A DNA stretch of 64,000 bases from Thermococcus sp. 21S9 (GCF_012027635.1 NZ_SNUS01000001.1:558001-622000), one strand, 5' to 3'; positions 24,174 to 32,962 are shown, counted from the stretch's first letter. Numbers and translations: made by a program. Notes: generated by a model not told the origin, from the sequence alone.

Positions 24174-25361
24174 TCACCTCTTGAGGTGGTACCACTCAAC
24201 CTCTCTATCGAGCTTTCCTGCCTCGATAACCTTCTTCATGTTCTCCGCTATGGCCTTTACATCGGGAACGGTGAAGTCCCTGCCACCGAGTCCGACGATG
24301 TAGTTCTTGATTATCGGCCTGGCATCGGTGTTGTAGAGAACGCCCTTGGACTCGTTGAAGAGTATGCCCTCCTGGCCGAAGGAGTAGTTCCTGTCGAGGA
24401 CAGCTATGCCCTTGACGCTCTCGGCTATCTCCCTCAGTTCTTCCTTCGGGAACGGGCGGAACCATCTAACTTTCGCGTAGCCGACCTTGTAGCCCTCCTT
24501 CCTGAGGAGCTCGACGGCCTCCTTAACGGTTCCCATGAGAGAACCCATGCCCATGAAGACGAAGTCGGCATCGTCAACGTAGCCCTTCTCAATCATCTCG
24601 CTGTAGTCCCTGCCAAACCTCTCGCCGAACTCCTTGCCAACGTCCTTGATGACCTTGACTGCGTCCTCCATGGCCTTGGCTATCTTGTACCTGAACTCGT
24701 AGTAGTCGTTCGGCCCACCGAGGGCACCAACCGAGAACGGCTGGCTGAAATCGGCGAGGTCATAGAGGGGCTTCCTCGGCGGAAGGAACTCGTCAACGAG
24801 CTCCTGCGGAATCATTTCGACGACGTCGTAGGTGTGGCTCAGTATGAAGGCGCTCTCGATGACCATTGCCGGAAGGTTGACGGTCTCGGCTATCTTGAAG
24901 GCCATCAGAACGCCGTCGTAAACCTCCTGGTTGTTCTCGGCGTAGAACTGCATCCAGCCGGTGTCCCTCTGGGACAGGCTGTCGGTCTGGTCGTCCCAGA
25001 CGCTCCACGGGGGAGCCATGGCCCTGTTAACGTCGACCATCACAACCGGAAGCCTCGCACCGCTCGCCCAGTGGAGCATCTCGTGCATCAAAGCCAGACC
25101 CTGGGCAGAGGTTGCGGTGAAAGCTCTCGCCCCAGCGGCGGAAGCGCCAATGCTCGCGGCCATGGCGGAGTGCTCGCTCTCGACGGGGACGTACTGGATG
25201 TCGGCCTCTCCGTTGGCTATGAACTCGGCTATCTTCTCGATGATGCTCGTCTGGGGGGTGATTGGGTAAGCGGCAACGACCTGGACGCGGGCGTGCTTAA
25301 CGGCGTAAGCGGCCGCGTAGTTACCGCTCACAACCTTCCTAATCGGCTTGTACTCCGCCAT
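24174..25361 (-). CDS. vorA: 2-ketoisovalerate:ferredoxin oxidoreductase alpha subunit
   Basis: A 395-residue subunit starting AEYKPIRKVVSGNYAAAYAV with PVESEHSAMAASIGASAAGA, paralogous to PorA. It forms the catalytic dimer with VorB. Its start lies one base after the vorD stop, and five bases separate its stop from vorB, so the block is tightly coupled. Confidence 0.92.
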   Translation of the reverse strand: MAEYKPIRKVVSGNYAAAYAVKHARVQVVAAYPITPQTSIIEKIAEFIANGEADIQYVPVESEHSAMAASIGASAAGARAFTATSAQGLALMHEMLHWASGARLPVVMVDVNRAMAPPWSVWDDQTDSLSQRDTGWMQFYAENNQEVYDGVLMAFKIAETVNLPAMVIESAFILSHTYDVVEMIPQELVDEFLPPRKPLYDLADFSQPFSVGALGGPNDYYEFRYKIAKAMEDAVKVIKDVGKEFGERFGRDYSEMIEKGYVDDADFVFMGMGSLMGTVKEAVELLRKEGYKVGYAKVRWFRPFPKEELREIAESVKGIAVLDRNYSFGQEGILFNESKGVLYNTDARPIIKNYIVGLGGRDFTVPDVKAIAENMKKVIEAGKLDREVEWYHLKR

Positions 25362-25362
25362 A

Positions 25363-25680
25363 TCACTTCTCCTCCTTCTCCATCGTTATCGCGTTCGTCG
25401 GGCACTCGTTCGCACAAATACCGCATCCCTTACAGTAGTCGTAGTCTATCCCGACGTAGCCGTCCTCGCGGATGTAGATTGCAGGCTCGGGGCAGAACTT
25501 CCAGCAGATGTAGCACTTGACGCACTTGTTGTCATCCACAACGGGAATGAAGGTTCTCCAGTCGCCGGTGAAGTTGCTGAGCGTTGTGCCAAGGCTCACC
25601 GGGGCCTCGGGGTACTGCTCCACTGAGGTGAAGGTGAGCTTCTCAGCCTGGGCTTTCTTTTCTCCAAACAAGGTGTTCAA
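25363..25680 (-). CDS. vorD: 2-ketoisovalerate:ferredoxin oxidoreductase delta subunit
   Basis: A 105-residue ferredoxin-like subunit with CVKCYICWKFCPEPAI and CKGCGICANECPTNAI. The TTG at 25680 is chosen since GGTGGT lies 7-8 bases before it and the resulting protein (NTLFGEKKAQAEKL...) has the usual 105 residues; two GTG codons slightly upstream are alternatives inside the ribosome site. Confidence 0.92.
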   Translation of the reverse strand: MNTLFGEKKAQAEKLTFTSVEQYPEAPVSLGTTLSNFTGDWRTFIPVVDDNKCVKCYICWKFCPEPAIYIREDGYVGIDYDYCKGCGICANECPTNAITMEKEEK

Positions 25681-25721
25681 CTTTACCACCACCCGCCTCG
25701 GTTAAGGAAGGGAAGAGAAGA

Positions 25722-26279
25722 TTAGAGCTCGTAGACAACGGTCTTGTTGAAGGCCTCTTCGGCGGCCTTGGCGTTCTTCTCACCGAGGGTTCCTGAGAAG
25801 GTCTCCTTAATGGCCTCCTGGACGTACTTGAGCTCGACGACGCCGGTGGCTTTGGCGACGGCACCGAGTATGGCCGTGTTGGTAATCGGGAGACCGAGTA
25901 TGTCAAGAGCTATCGTGGTGGCGTCGACGAGGGCAAGCTTGGCCGGCTTCTTCTTGAGCTTGGCGAGAACCTCGTCCTTGCTCTTCTCGGTGTTGACGAT
26001 GACGGTTCCACCGTCCTTGAGACCGGCGGTAACGTCAACGGTGTCGAGAAGGCTCGGGTCAAGGACGACGACTATATCAGGTTCGTAAATCTGGGTCTTA
26101 ATCCTTATCGGCTTGTCGTCAATTCTGGTGAAGGCCGTAACAGGGGCTCCACGCCTCTCAACACCGAAGAAGGGGAACGCCTGGACGTATTTGCCCTGCT
26201 TGAACGCTGCAGAGGCTAAGATGTTGGCGGCCGTAACGGCACCCTGTCCACCCCTACCGTGAAAACGTATCTCAATCAT
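25722..26279 (-). CDS. porG: Shared gamma subunit of pyruvate and 2-ketoisovalerate ferredoxin oxidoreductases
   Basis: A 185-residue subunit starting [20 protein letters not shown], the hallmark of the gamma domain that binds CoA. In Thermococcales one gamma protein serves both POR and VOR, which explains a single copy before two DAB blocks. ATG 26279 after AGGAGG. First gene of the seven-gene operon; its promoter carries an inverted repeat around the TATA box. Confidence 0.95.
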
Positions 26280-26317
26280 CTTCCCTGCCTCCTGTGGGTT
26301 TTTCACCGGTAGTTAGT

Positions 26318-26341
26318 CCGAAACATTTATTTAGGTTTCGG
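26318..26341. promoter_or_regulatory. por/vor operon promoter: TATA box flanked by a 7-bp inverted repeat
   Basis: CCGAAAC (26318-26324) and GTTTCGG (26335-26341) are perfect inverted copies separated by 10 bases. Those bases hold the AT-rich TATA (CTAAATAAAT on the reverse strand). A protein bound to both arms would sit exactly on the TBP site of the main ketoacid oxidoreductase operon. Confidence 0.6.
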
Positions 26342-26433
26342 TATCGTGTTAAGGAACCCTAAACGGGATTTTCTGGGTAAGGGTGAACTTTGAATTCCTC
26401 CGATGGTTTTTTCCGCTCATCGTTTCTCGAAAA

Positions 26434-26463
26434 CTTTTTTAATTCACTATATAGACTATATAG
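26434..26463 (+). promoter_or_regulatory. Promoter and tandem CTATATAG sites of the first phosphate transporter gene
   Basis: TATA CTTTTTTAAT at 26434-26443. Two identical octamers CTATATAG at 26447-26454 and 26456-26463 fill the space between TATA and the expected start near 26463. That is a classic position for a repressor operator. Confidence 0.55.
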
Positions 26464-26469
26464 CCAGTG

Positions 26470-27438
26470 ATGGGTATGGAGGGGCTCGCGGTAGCTATAA
26501 TCGCAGTGGCTTTCTATATAGCCTGGAACATAGGCTCAAATGATTCGGCGAACGCTATGGGAACCGCCGTCGGTTCGGGAATACTGAGCTTTCGCCAGGC
26601 GACGCTCACGATAGCGATATTCGTGGTCCTCGGGGCATACCTGAAGGGCTACAAGGTCATGAAGACGGTCGGAGAGGGCATAGTTCCCGAGGGTTTTCTC
26701 ACGATGGAGATGGCATTGATAGCGCTCCTCGCCGCCGGAATCTGGGTCACGATAGCAACCGTGAGGGGCCTTCCGGTCTCCACGACCCAGTCGATAGTCG
26801 GTGGCGTTATAGGCGTCGGTCTCGCGATGAAGGCCCCGGTGAACTGGTTCACCCTCGGGAAGATAGCGGCCGCTTGGGTTATCTCACCGATACTCTCGGG
26901 AATCCTTGCGATGGTTCTCTACAAGTTCTATTCGAAGGTGATTTCGGAAATCAAGAGCGTCTCGACAATTGAAGCCCTCTACAAGGCCCTCGCGATTTTA
27001 GGCGGTTCTTACATGGCCTTCAACTTCGGAACCAACGAAGTTGCCAACGCCTCGGGTCCGATAGTCGGGGCAGGCTTCATGGAGCCCAAGACGGCGGGCG
27101 TTCTCGTCGCTATAAGCCTGGCCATCGGTTCCCTGACCTTCAGCTACGCGGTGATGCACACCGTTGGAAAGAAGATAACGGCCCTCGGTCCGATTTCAGC
27201 CTTCGCGGCCCAGTTCGGCTCGGCGATATCAGTTAGCCTCGCCAACTTCCTCGGACTGCCGGTCAGCTCAAGTCAGTCAATAGTCGGTGGCGTTGTCGGA
27301 GTCGGCCTCGTCGTCGGTCAGGGCGTTGACAGAAGGGTAATCAGGGACATACTCTTCGGCTGGGTCGCGACGCCTTTAACGGCCATCGTGATTTCCTTCG
27401 TCCTCGTCAAGCTCTTCAGCTTCGCCGGGATGCTTTAA
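26470..27438 (+). CDS. pitA: PiT-family inorganic phosphate transporter
   Basis: A 322-residue membrane protein of about ten helices with two inverted halves. Each half contains the PiT signature: WNIGSNDSANAMGTAVGSGI near the N-terminus and FNFGTNEVANASGPIVGAGF in the second half, plus PVSTTQSIVGGVIG and PVSSSQSIVGGVVG. It imports phosphate, probably with Na+ or H+. The mRNA is likely near-leaderless; ATG 26470 or 26476. The 3' end overlaps hflX by 63 bases on the opposite strand. Shorter than the second PiT gene at 51.4-52.7 kb. Confidence 0.93.
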   Translation: MGMEGLAVAIIAVAFYIAWNIGSNDSANAMGTAVGSGILSFRQATLTIAIFVVLGAYLKGYKVMKTVGEGIVPEGFLTMEMALIALLAAGIWVTIATVRGLPVSTTQSIVGGVIGVGLAMKAPVNWFTLGKIAAAWVISPILSGILAMVLYKFYSKVISEIKSVSTIEALYKALAILGGSYMAFNFGTNEVANASGPIVGAGFMEPKTAGVLVAISLAIGSLTFSYAVMHTVGKKITALGPISAFAAQFGSAISVSLANFLGLPVSSSQSIVGGVVGVGLVVGQGVDRRVIRDILFGWVATPLTAIVISFVLVKLFSFAGML

Positions 27439-28704
27439 CCGCTCTATTTTTACCCCCATTCTCGTGAGCTCCTTCAGCATGCCGGTCTGGACGTAGGCCC
27501 TAATCCTCGTTACGTCGCCGTACTCAACCGACAGGACCTCACCAACCGAGCTCAGGAAGGCCATCACCGCCGGAACCCTTGAGGGGTCTTCAACCACTAA
27601 CTCAAAGGCCCCGTACTTGGGGAGCTTGAGGAGAACCCGTTCGAGGAGAGAGTAAAGCTCGTCAAGTTGCCTCTCCTTGGCCGAAACTTTCGCCACTCCC
27701 TCAATCGAGACCCCGAGGTTCTCGCTCAGCTCAGTCAGGAGCCTCGCCTTCTCCTCGGCATCTTCCCGCTCAATCAGGTCAACCTTGTTGAGGACAACGA
27801 CCAGGGGCTTGTCAAGGGCCTTGAGCTCGCGGAGAACGTTTATCGACGCCCGGAACTTCCTCGCTATCTCGCGCCAGGGCTCGCTCGAATCGAGGACGAG
27901 GAGAACTATGTCAGCCTTGACAATCTCCTCCAGCGTCGAGTGGAAGGCTTCGACTATGAAAGGTGGCAGTCCGTCTATGAAGCCGACCGTGTCAGTGACG
28001 AGAACCCTCTTGCTCCCGAGCTTGAAGCGCCTCGTCGTCGTGTCGAGGGTCGTGAACATCTGGTTCCTCGCTTCCACGCTCTCCCCGGCCAAGGCGTTGA
28101 GGAGCGTTGACTTGCCGGCGTTCGTGTATCCAGCAAGGGAGACGAGGATAAATCCGACCTCCTCGCGCTTCTTCCTCCTGATTTCCCGCTCGGCCTTGAC
28201 CCGCTCAAGTTCCTTCCTTATCTTGCCCATTCTGTATCTGATGTGCTTGAGGTACTGCTGGGTTTGATACTCACCCATTCCCTTGAAACCGGCCCTGTCG
28301 CCGAGCTTTATCCGCCTTATCGCTTCCTTCACGAGCGGAACCTCGTACTGGAGGCTCGCGAGTTCCACCTGAAGTTTGGCCTCCTTTGAGTGGGCCCGCT
28401 TTTCAAAAATCTCAAGGACGAGTTGCCAGCGGTCGATGACCTCAACTTTAAGTTCTTTCCAGAGGTTGTAGGCCTGAGAAGGCGTTAAGCGGTTCGCAAA
28501 AACCACCTTGTCCGGTTTGAGCTCTCTGACGAGCTCCTTAAGCTCCTCCAGCTTCCCCTTTCCGATGTTGTAGCGCGGGTGCTCCTCCCTGTTCTGCTCG
28601 AGAACCGCCAGAACCTCGTAACCGGCGCTTCTCAAGAGCTCCTCGAACTCCTCCCTGCTGAGCCTCTCCTTTCGCGAGTACCTTATGACGCCTACTGCCC
28701 TCAT
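27376..28704 (-). CDS. hflX: HflX-family GTPase
   Basis: A 442-residue GTPase that binds ribosomes in known relatives. The N-terminal glycine-rich HflX domain ends near residue 190 (HPRYNIGKGKLEELKELVRE), followed by the G domain: LAGYTNAGKSTLLNALAG (G1), DTVGFIDGLPP (G3) and NKVDL (G4). The C-terminal tail (EAEELDEDEGNHDGR) is acidic and is encoded opposite the end of pitA. The upstream region has a CCCATC-G-GATGGG dyad at 28711-28723 next to the start codon. Confidence 0.94.
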   Translation of the reverse strand: MRAVGVIRYSRKERLSREEFEELLRSAGYEVLAVLEQNREEHPRYNIGKGKLEELKELVRELKPDKVVFANRLTPSQAYNLWKELKVEVIDRWQLVLEIFEKRAHSKEAKLQVELASLQYEVPLVKEAIRRIKLGDRAGFKGMGEYQTQQYLKHIRYRMGKIRKELERVKAEREIRRKKREEVGFILVSLAGYTNAGKSTLLNALAGESVEARNQMFTTLDTTTRRFKLGSKRVLVTDTVGFIDGLPPFIVEAFHSTLEEIVKADIVLLVLDSSEPWREIARKFRASINVLRELKALDKPLVVVLNKVDLIEREDAEEKARLLTELSENLGVSIEGVAKVSAKERQLDELYSLLERVLLKLPKYGAFELVVEDPSRVPAVMAFLSSVGEVLSVEYGDVTRIRAYVQTGMLKELTRMGVKIERLKHPGEAEELDEDEGNHDGR

Positions 28705-28785
28705 CGTCCACCCATCGGATGGGCCCTTAATAACCTTTGGGCTAAGCTTAAATCCTAACGCACCGTAATAGAGAGGGGGGAGACT

Positions 28786-30324
28786 ATGCTGGGTTTGGCG
28801 CTTCTTGCCGTGCTAAAAGGTGGCGATATCATAGTTGACAAGGAGGGCATGAGAAAGGATTTACTCGCATGGCGCCTGAAGGAGGTTCGAACGCTGGCCG
28901 AGGAATACGACAAGGTCTTCAAGGTTCTGCTCGAGCTGTTGAACGACGAGAACCCCCACGTGCGTGCCAACGTGGTTCAGGTGCTCATAGATATGCTCGC
29001 CGAAGGAAAGCTCGAAGGTGAGAGGAAGAGACTCGCCCTGGACGCGGTTCTTGAGCTCGTGAAGAACGATGATGAGCGGGTGGCGTTGAAGGCGCTGGAG
29101 TTCATAAACGCACTCCTCGAAACCGGCGAGCTCAGCGAAGAGGAGTACGAGAAGGTCACCGAGGCCCTAAAGGACGTGGTGAAGTCCGGAATGCCTGTCC
29201 TCGGCGAGTACGCGGCGGAGGGACTTGGAAAACTCGGCGCAAAGGTGGCGAAGATAGCCTACAAGATTATCCGCTGGCTGTTCTCGCTCATAGGGTCAAG
29301 TAAGAAGAGGGAAGTTCAGAGCGCGGCTATAACGGCCCTTACAGAGATGGCGATGAAGACCGACGATAGAAAGGTCCTGAACGAAGTTTTCGACGGGATA
29401 GCCGATTTACTTGCCCATCCCGACCCATACGTCGTTGAGAGGGCACTGTACTCCATTGAGAGGATGCTCTCCCGCGAGAAAGATATAAGCACGAGGAACA
29501 AGCTGAAGGCAATAACGAGGATAAAAGAGCTCAAGGGCGACGTCAAACTTGGGATTAAAGCGTCGCAGGTTCTCGAGAAGCTCGAAAAAATCAGCGTGAC
29601 GAGCGAAGACCTGATAAGCGAGACCGAAGCCAAGAAGAGGCTCGAAATAAGTCAGTACAGCATAGACGACATAGAGAGGCTCTTGGATGCCGGGAAAACC
29701 GAGATAGTGGCCGAGATGGCGAAGCTCGACCCCGATGTGATGGACAGGATTCTCAGCATGCTGGAGAGCGACGACTACAGCAGGAGAATGGACGCGCTCT
29801 GGATTGTGGCGAGGCTGACGAGTCATCTAACCCCGAGCGACGCCTACAGGATTCTCCCGGTCCTCGGGGACTTCCTTAAGAGCAAGAACCCCTGGGCGAG
29901 GGAAACCGCGTCGAGGGTTCTCGCAGACATATACGCCCTCTACCCTGGAACGGCCAAGTTCTTCAGCAGTTTACTTGACACGCTCCTCAAATCGGGCAAG
30001 GAGAGGGACGTCGAGGGGGCACTCGAGCTCATGGCCCGGCTCTCGGACAGGCTTCCCTCAAGGGAGATGCTCTCGGGTATGCTCAAACTCGTTCTGAAAC
30101 TGCTCGACGACGACAGAACCAGGGGAGTCACGCTCCGCGTGATTGCAAGGGAAGCCCAGAAACTCCTTGACCTCGACACGGAAGACCTCTTCGCAATGAA
30201 GGACAAGCTGAAGGAAATCTACGGAAAGGACAACGGAAAGTACGACCACATAATCGCAGGGCTCATAGACGTTATAGACGACATCCTGAAGATGCGCAGG
30301 CAGGGAATCATGGTCAACGAGTAG
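28786..30324 (+). CDS. HEAT/armadillo-repeat protein, 512 aa
   Basis: All-helical soluble protein made of repeated pairs of helices, such as LLELLNDENPHVRANVVQVL, VFDGIADLLAHPDPYVVERA and LPVLGDFLKSKNPWARETAS. I count roughly ten or more HEAT-like units. Such solenoids serve as protein-protein scaffolds; no catalytic motif is visible. A short hydrophobic start (MLGLALLAVLKGGDI) is probably the first helix rather than a signal. Monocistronic. Binding partner unknown. Confidence 0.83.
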   Translation: MLGLALLAVLKGGDIIVDKEGMRKDLLAWRLKEVRTLAEEYDKVFKVLLELLNDENPHVRANVVQVLIDMLAEGKLEGERKRLALDAVLELVKNDDERVALKALEFINALLETGELSEEEYEKVTEALKDVVKSGMPVLGEYAAEGLGKLGAKVAKIAYKIIRWLFSLIGSSKKREVQSAAITALTEMAMKTDDRKVLNEVFDGIADLLAHPDPYVVERALYSIERMLSREKDISTRNKLKAITRIKELKGDVKLGIKASQVLEKLEKISVTSEDLISETEAKKRLEISQYSIDDIERLLDAGKTEIVAEMAKLDPDVMDRILSMLESDDYSRRMDALWIVARLTSHLTPSDAYRILPVLGDFLKSKNPWARETASRVLADIYALYPGTAKFFSSLLDTLLKSGKERDVEGALELMARLSDRLPSREMLSGMLKLVLKLLDDDRTRGVTLRVIAREAQKLLDLDTEDLFAMKDKLKEIYGKDNGKYDHIIAGLIDVIDDILKMRRQGIMVNE

Positions 30325-30388
30325 TTGGGAACGTTTCGTTCAGGAAAGCCTTTAAGATTCTTCCTTCCAACAAATATCGGTGGTTCCC

Positions 30389-30736
30389 ATGGAGAACGGG
30401 GAAGTTGAAGTCAAACTTAAGGAGATTGAGGAGCTCCTCGACAGGCTCGGGAAGGAGCACCCGAAGGAGATTTCGGCCTTCTCAAGGTTCCTCCGCGAGA
30501 CCCTCGACAACAAGGCCCTTACAACCAGGGAGAAGGAGCTCATAGCGCTCGCCCTCGGCATCGCCCAGGGCTGTGAGTGGTGCATCTACCTCCACACCCA
30601 GAAGGCTTTGGATGCCGGAGCGAAGCCGGAGGAGCTCATAGAGGCCGGTTTGGTCGCGGTTCTTATGGCCGGAGGCCCGGCTCTGATGCACCTCATACCG
30701 CTCATGAAGGCAATAGAGAAGTTCAAGAAGGAGTGA
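30389..30736 (+). CDS. Carboxymuconolactone decarboxylase / AhpD-like protein
   Basis: A 115-residue protein with the AhpD-type motif GCEWCIYLHTQKALDAGAKP: a CxxC followed by a His, the redox or proton-relay site of this family. Members act as peroxidase partners or disulfide reductases; the specific role here is unknown. The ATG at 30389 follows GGTGG. It converges on the NAC gene, whose stop begins one base after its own. Confidence 0.88.
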   Translation: MENGEVEVKLKEIEELLDRLGKEHPKEISAFSRFLRETLDNKALTTREKELIALALGIAQGCEWCIYLHTQKALDAGAKPEELIEAGLVAVLMAGGPALMHLIPLMKAIEKFKKE

Positions 30737-31072
30737 TTACTCCCCGCTCAGCTTGAGGATTGCCTCCGCTATGTCCCCTTTCGTTTCTTTCAGCGCTTTG
30801 AGCGCGGTTTCCCTGTCAACGCCGGCCTGCTCCATGACGAGCTCGATGTCCTCCTCTGGAATCTCAATGACCTCCCTTACCTCCTCGCTCCCGGGGACAA
30901 TCTGGTAGGTCTTCTCGCCCTGAACGACCATGACCGTGACGACGGGGTCCTTAAGGACGATTTCCTTGCCCTCAAGCTTAAGAACGACCTCCTTAACGCC
31001 CTCCATCTCCTCCATCTTTATTCCGAACTGGCGCATGAGCTTCTTCATCTGCCTGGGGTTCATTCCCATCAT
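30737..31072 (-). CDS. nac: Nascent polypeptide-associated complex protein
   Basis: A 111-residue archaeal NAC: N-terminal MMGMNPRQMKKLMRQFGIKM, a NAC beta domain (KLEGKEIVLKDPVVTVMVVQ) and a C-terminal UBA domain (AGVDRETALKALKETKGDIA). It forms homodimers that bind ribosomes and nascent chains. GGTGG precedes two candidate ATG codons (31072 and 31069). The stop abuts the convergent AhpD-like gene. Confidence 0.95.
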   Translation of the reverse strand: MMGMNPRQMKKLMRQFGIKMEEMEGVKEVVLKLEGKEIVLKDPVVTVMVVQGEKTYQIVPGSEEVREVIEIPEEDIELVMEQAGVDRETALKALKETKGDIAEAILKLSGE

Positions 31073-31166
31073 CTCAACCACCGGCTAAGGTTCGTTGCGA
31101 CTCTTAAAAAGGTTGGCAGGGCAACGTTTAATTAGGGTTCCACCAAGGAAACGCCGGCGAGTTAAA

Positions 31167-31370
31167 GTGGCTCCCGCCCCACTTCCCGATGGTTCCTCAC
31201 CACAGTCAGACCTGAGCTGGACAAAGGTCGTTCTGATGTTCGTGGTCGCGGTGATTTCGGGGGTTCTGATATACTTCGCGGGCGACCTGATGGAGCGCTA
31301 CGCCCAGCGGAAAGAAAAGGAAATTGAAGAGGAACTGAAGGAGCTCGAAGACTCCGGAGACGTTTACTGA
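31167..31370 (+). CDS. Small single-pass membrane protein, 67 aa
   Basis: From the GTG at 31167 the protein has a short polar N-terminus, one membrane helix (WTKVVLMFVVAVISGVLIYF) and a highly charged, probably coiled tail (RYAQRKEKEIEEELKELEDS). A TATA-like TTTAATTAGG at 31124-31133 places transcription start near 31155, so the longer TTG-initiated frame from 31095 is unlikely. Function unknown. Overlaps the convergent antiporter gene by 7 bases. Confidence 0.65.
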   Translation: MAPAPLPDGSSPQSDLSWTKVVLMFVVAVISGVLIYFAGDLMERYAQRKEKEIEEELKELEDSGDVY

Positions 31371-32494
31371 CCCCTGAAGGCAAGCTTGAGGAGCGGTGGT
31401 GTAACGAGGGTGCTCAGGAATATCATCAGGACTATCACGAGGTAGGCATCGCTCCCGACTATGCCGGCCTTCATCGCTATCGCCAGCATCGCGAGCTCGA
31501 CGCCCATTCTCGGAATCATTCCAACGCCGACGCGCAGGGCTTCCCTCGGGCTCATACCGCCGATTAGCGCCCCGATTCCACAGCCGATTACCTTGCTCAC
31601 TATCGCCACGAGGCTGAAGAGAATGGCAAAGAGCCCGGCGCTCTTGAGGTCTTTAACAGGTATGTTCATTCCCACGTCGACGAAGAACAGCGGGACGAAG
31701 ACGGAGTGGGCTATTATCCTCGAGTGCTCGAAAATCGGCTTCCTGAACTCGGTTTCGCTCAGCGCGAGGCCGAGCAGATAGGCACCCAGGATAGATGCAA
31801 GGTTCATGTGCTCCGCAAGGTAGGCGAAGGCGAAGAGGGCGGCCATCGAGAGGGTAACCGTCGAATCCGCGAAGCCTATCCTCACGACCTTCCTGAGGGC
31901 GTAGTCGAGAACCCTCGGCATCGCGAAGACCATCAGGGCTATGAAAACGCCAACCTTGGCGAGGATTTCAACGAGACTGACGACGCTGACGCCCCCGGAG
32001 ACGAGGGAGGAAATAACGACCGTCAGAACGATTATGCCGAGTATGTCGTCGACTATCGCCGCGGTGAGGATTGTGGTTCCCTCACGGCTCTTCAGCCGGT
32101 CCATCTCCATCAGAACCCTGACGGTAAGGCTAACGCTCGTTGGAGTGGTCAGAGCGCCGTAGAGGAGGGCCTGGTCAAAGCCCTTGAAGGGATAAGCGAT
32201 ACCAAAGCCCATTGCGAAGGCCACAACAACCCCGACGAAAGCGACGGAAAAACCGCTCTTGCCGGCGCTCTTGAGCTCTTCGACGCTACTCTCAAGGCCG
32301 GCCAAGAAGAGGAGCATCAGGACGCCTATTATGGAGATGTCCTTCACTTCCTCCGTCGGCGGGAACGCCAACCCGAGGAGGATTCCACCCACTATCTGGC
32401 CGAGAACCACGGGCTGTCCAATCCTTGAGAACAGCCAGCCAAAGGTTTCCGCCGTTAAAAGCATGAGCGCGAGGTAGAGGATTAGCTCAATCAA
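31364..32494 (-). CDS. Cation:proton antiporter, CPA2/KefB-NapA type
   Basis: A 376-residue membrane protein of about twelve helices, without the C-terminal TrkA-N domain of full KefB proteins. Landmarks are GQIVGGILLGLAFPPTE, AAIVDDILGIIVLTVVISSL (the Asp pair characteristic of CPA2 transporters) and GMIPRMGVELAMLAIAMKAG. It exchanges Na+ or K+ for protons. TTG start at 32494 after GGTGAGGGAAG, six bases after the CBS gene stop, so the two genes are likely cotranscribed and the CBS protein may regulate transport. Confidence 0.9.
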   Translation of the reverse strand: MIELILYLALMLLTAETFGWLFSRIGQPVVLGQIVGGILLGLAFPPTEEVKDISIIGVLMLLFLAGLESSVEELKSAGKSGFSVAFVGVVVAFAMGFGIAYPFKGFDQALLYGALTTPTSVSLTVRVLMEMDRLKSREGTTILTAAIVDDILGIIVLTVVISSLVSGGVSVVSLVEILAKVGVFIALMVFAMPRVLDYALRKVVRIGFADSTVTLSMAALFAFAYLAEHMNLASILGAYLLGLALSETEFRKPIFEHSRIIAHSVFVPLFFVDVGMNIPVKDLKSAGLFAILFSLVAIVSKVIGCGIGALIGGMSPREALRVGVGMIPRMGVELAMLAIAMKAGIVGSDAYLVIVLMIFLSTLVTPPLLKLAFRGQ

Positions 32495-32500
32495 CTTCCC

Positions 32501-32962
32501 TCACCGCGCGAAGACCCTGAGCAAGCGTATAACGCTCTGAGCCGAGAAGGTTCCGACGACTTTCTTCTTCTCGACAACCGGGAACTGCCTCACGCCGGTT
32601 TCCATCATCATACTCAGGGCGTAGCCGAGCGTATCGTTCGGGGAGAGCGTTATGGGCCGGGTATTCATTATCTCCTTCACGGGCCTGTCCCAGTCGAAGT
32701 GGGCCTCCCTGAGGGCGTCGAGGCCAACGAGAACGTAATCGGACGGCGGAAGGAGGAGGTTTATTATCTCGTCAACTGAGATGAAGCCGAGCAGTTTTCC
32801 GGATTCGTCGGTCACTACAGCACAGGTTCTGTGCTCGAGCCCCTTGATTAGGTCCTCGACCCTGTCGTCCGGGCTCAGGCGAAGGAACTTCTCCTCCATC
32901 GCGAGCCTTATCGGCATCTTGGAGAGCTTCGCTATGTTCAGCTTCGGCTTTTCCTCGTCCAA
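32501..32962 (-). CDS. Two-CBS-domain protein
   Basis: A 153-residue cytoplasmic protein with two CBS modules (DRVEDLIKGLEHRTCAVVTD and PNDTLGYALSMMMETGVRQF). CBS pairs bind adenosine nucleotides and regulate partner proteins. TTG start at 32962. It lies directly upstream of the CPA2 antiporter gene (6-base gap), so an energy- or nucleotide-dependent control of that transporter is a reasonable inference. Confidence 0.88.
   Translation of the reverse strand: MDEEKPKLNIAKLSKMPIRLAMEEKFLRLSPDDRVEDLIKGLEHRTCAVVTDESGKLLGFISVDEIINLLLPPSDYVLVGLDALREAHFDWDRPVKEIMNTRPITLSPNDTLGYALSMMMETGVRQFPVVEKKKVVGTFSAQSVIRLLRVFAR

Noticed and set aside
24186-25520. 444-codon + strand frame opposite vorA and vorD
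   Set aside because: The vor genes on the other strand are unmistakable. The + frame has no family resemblance.
26349-26358. GTTAAGGAAC as a SurR site in the por/vor promoter region
   Set aside because: Spacer of four bases rather than three, and it lies on the far side of the TATA from known geometry.
31095-31166. N-terminal extension (TTG start) of the small membrane protein
   Set aside because: The TATA at 31124-31133 lies inside it, so the transcript would begin after this start codon.
31706-32428. 240-codon + strand frame opposite the antiporter gene
   Set aside because: Antisense shadow; very charged and repetitive composition typical of reverse reading of membrane-protein codons.
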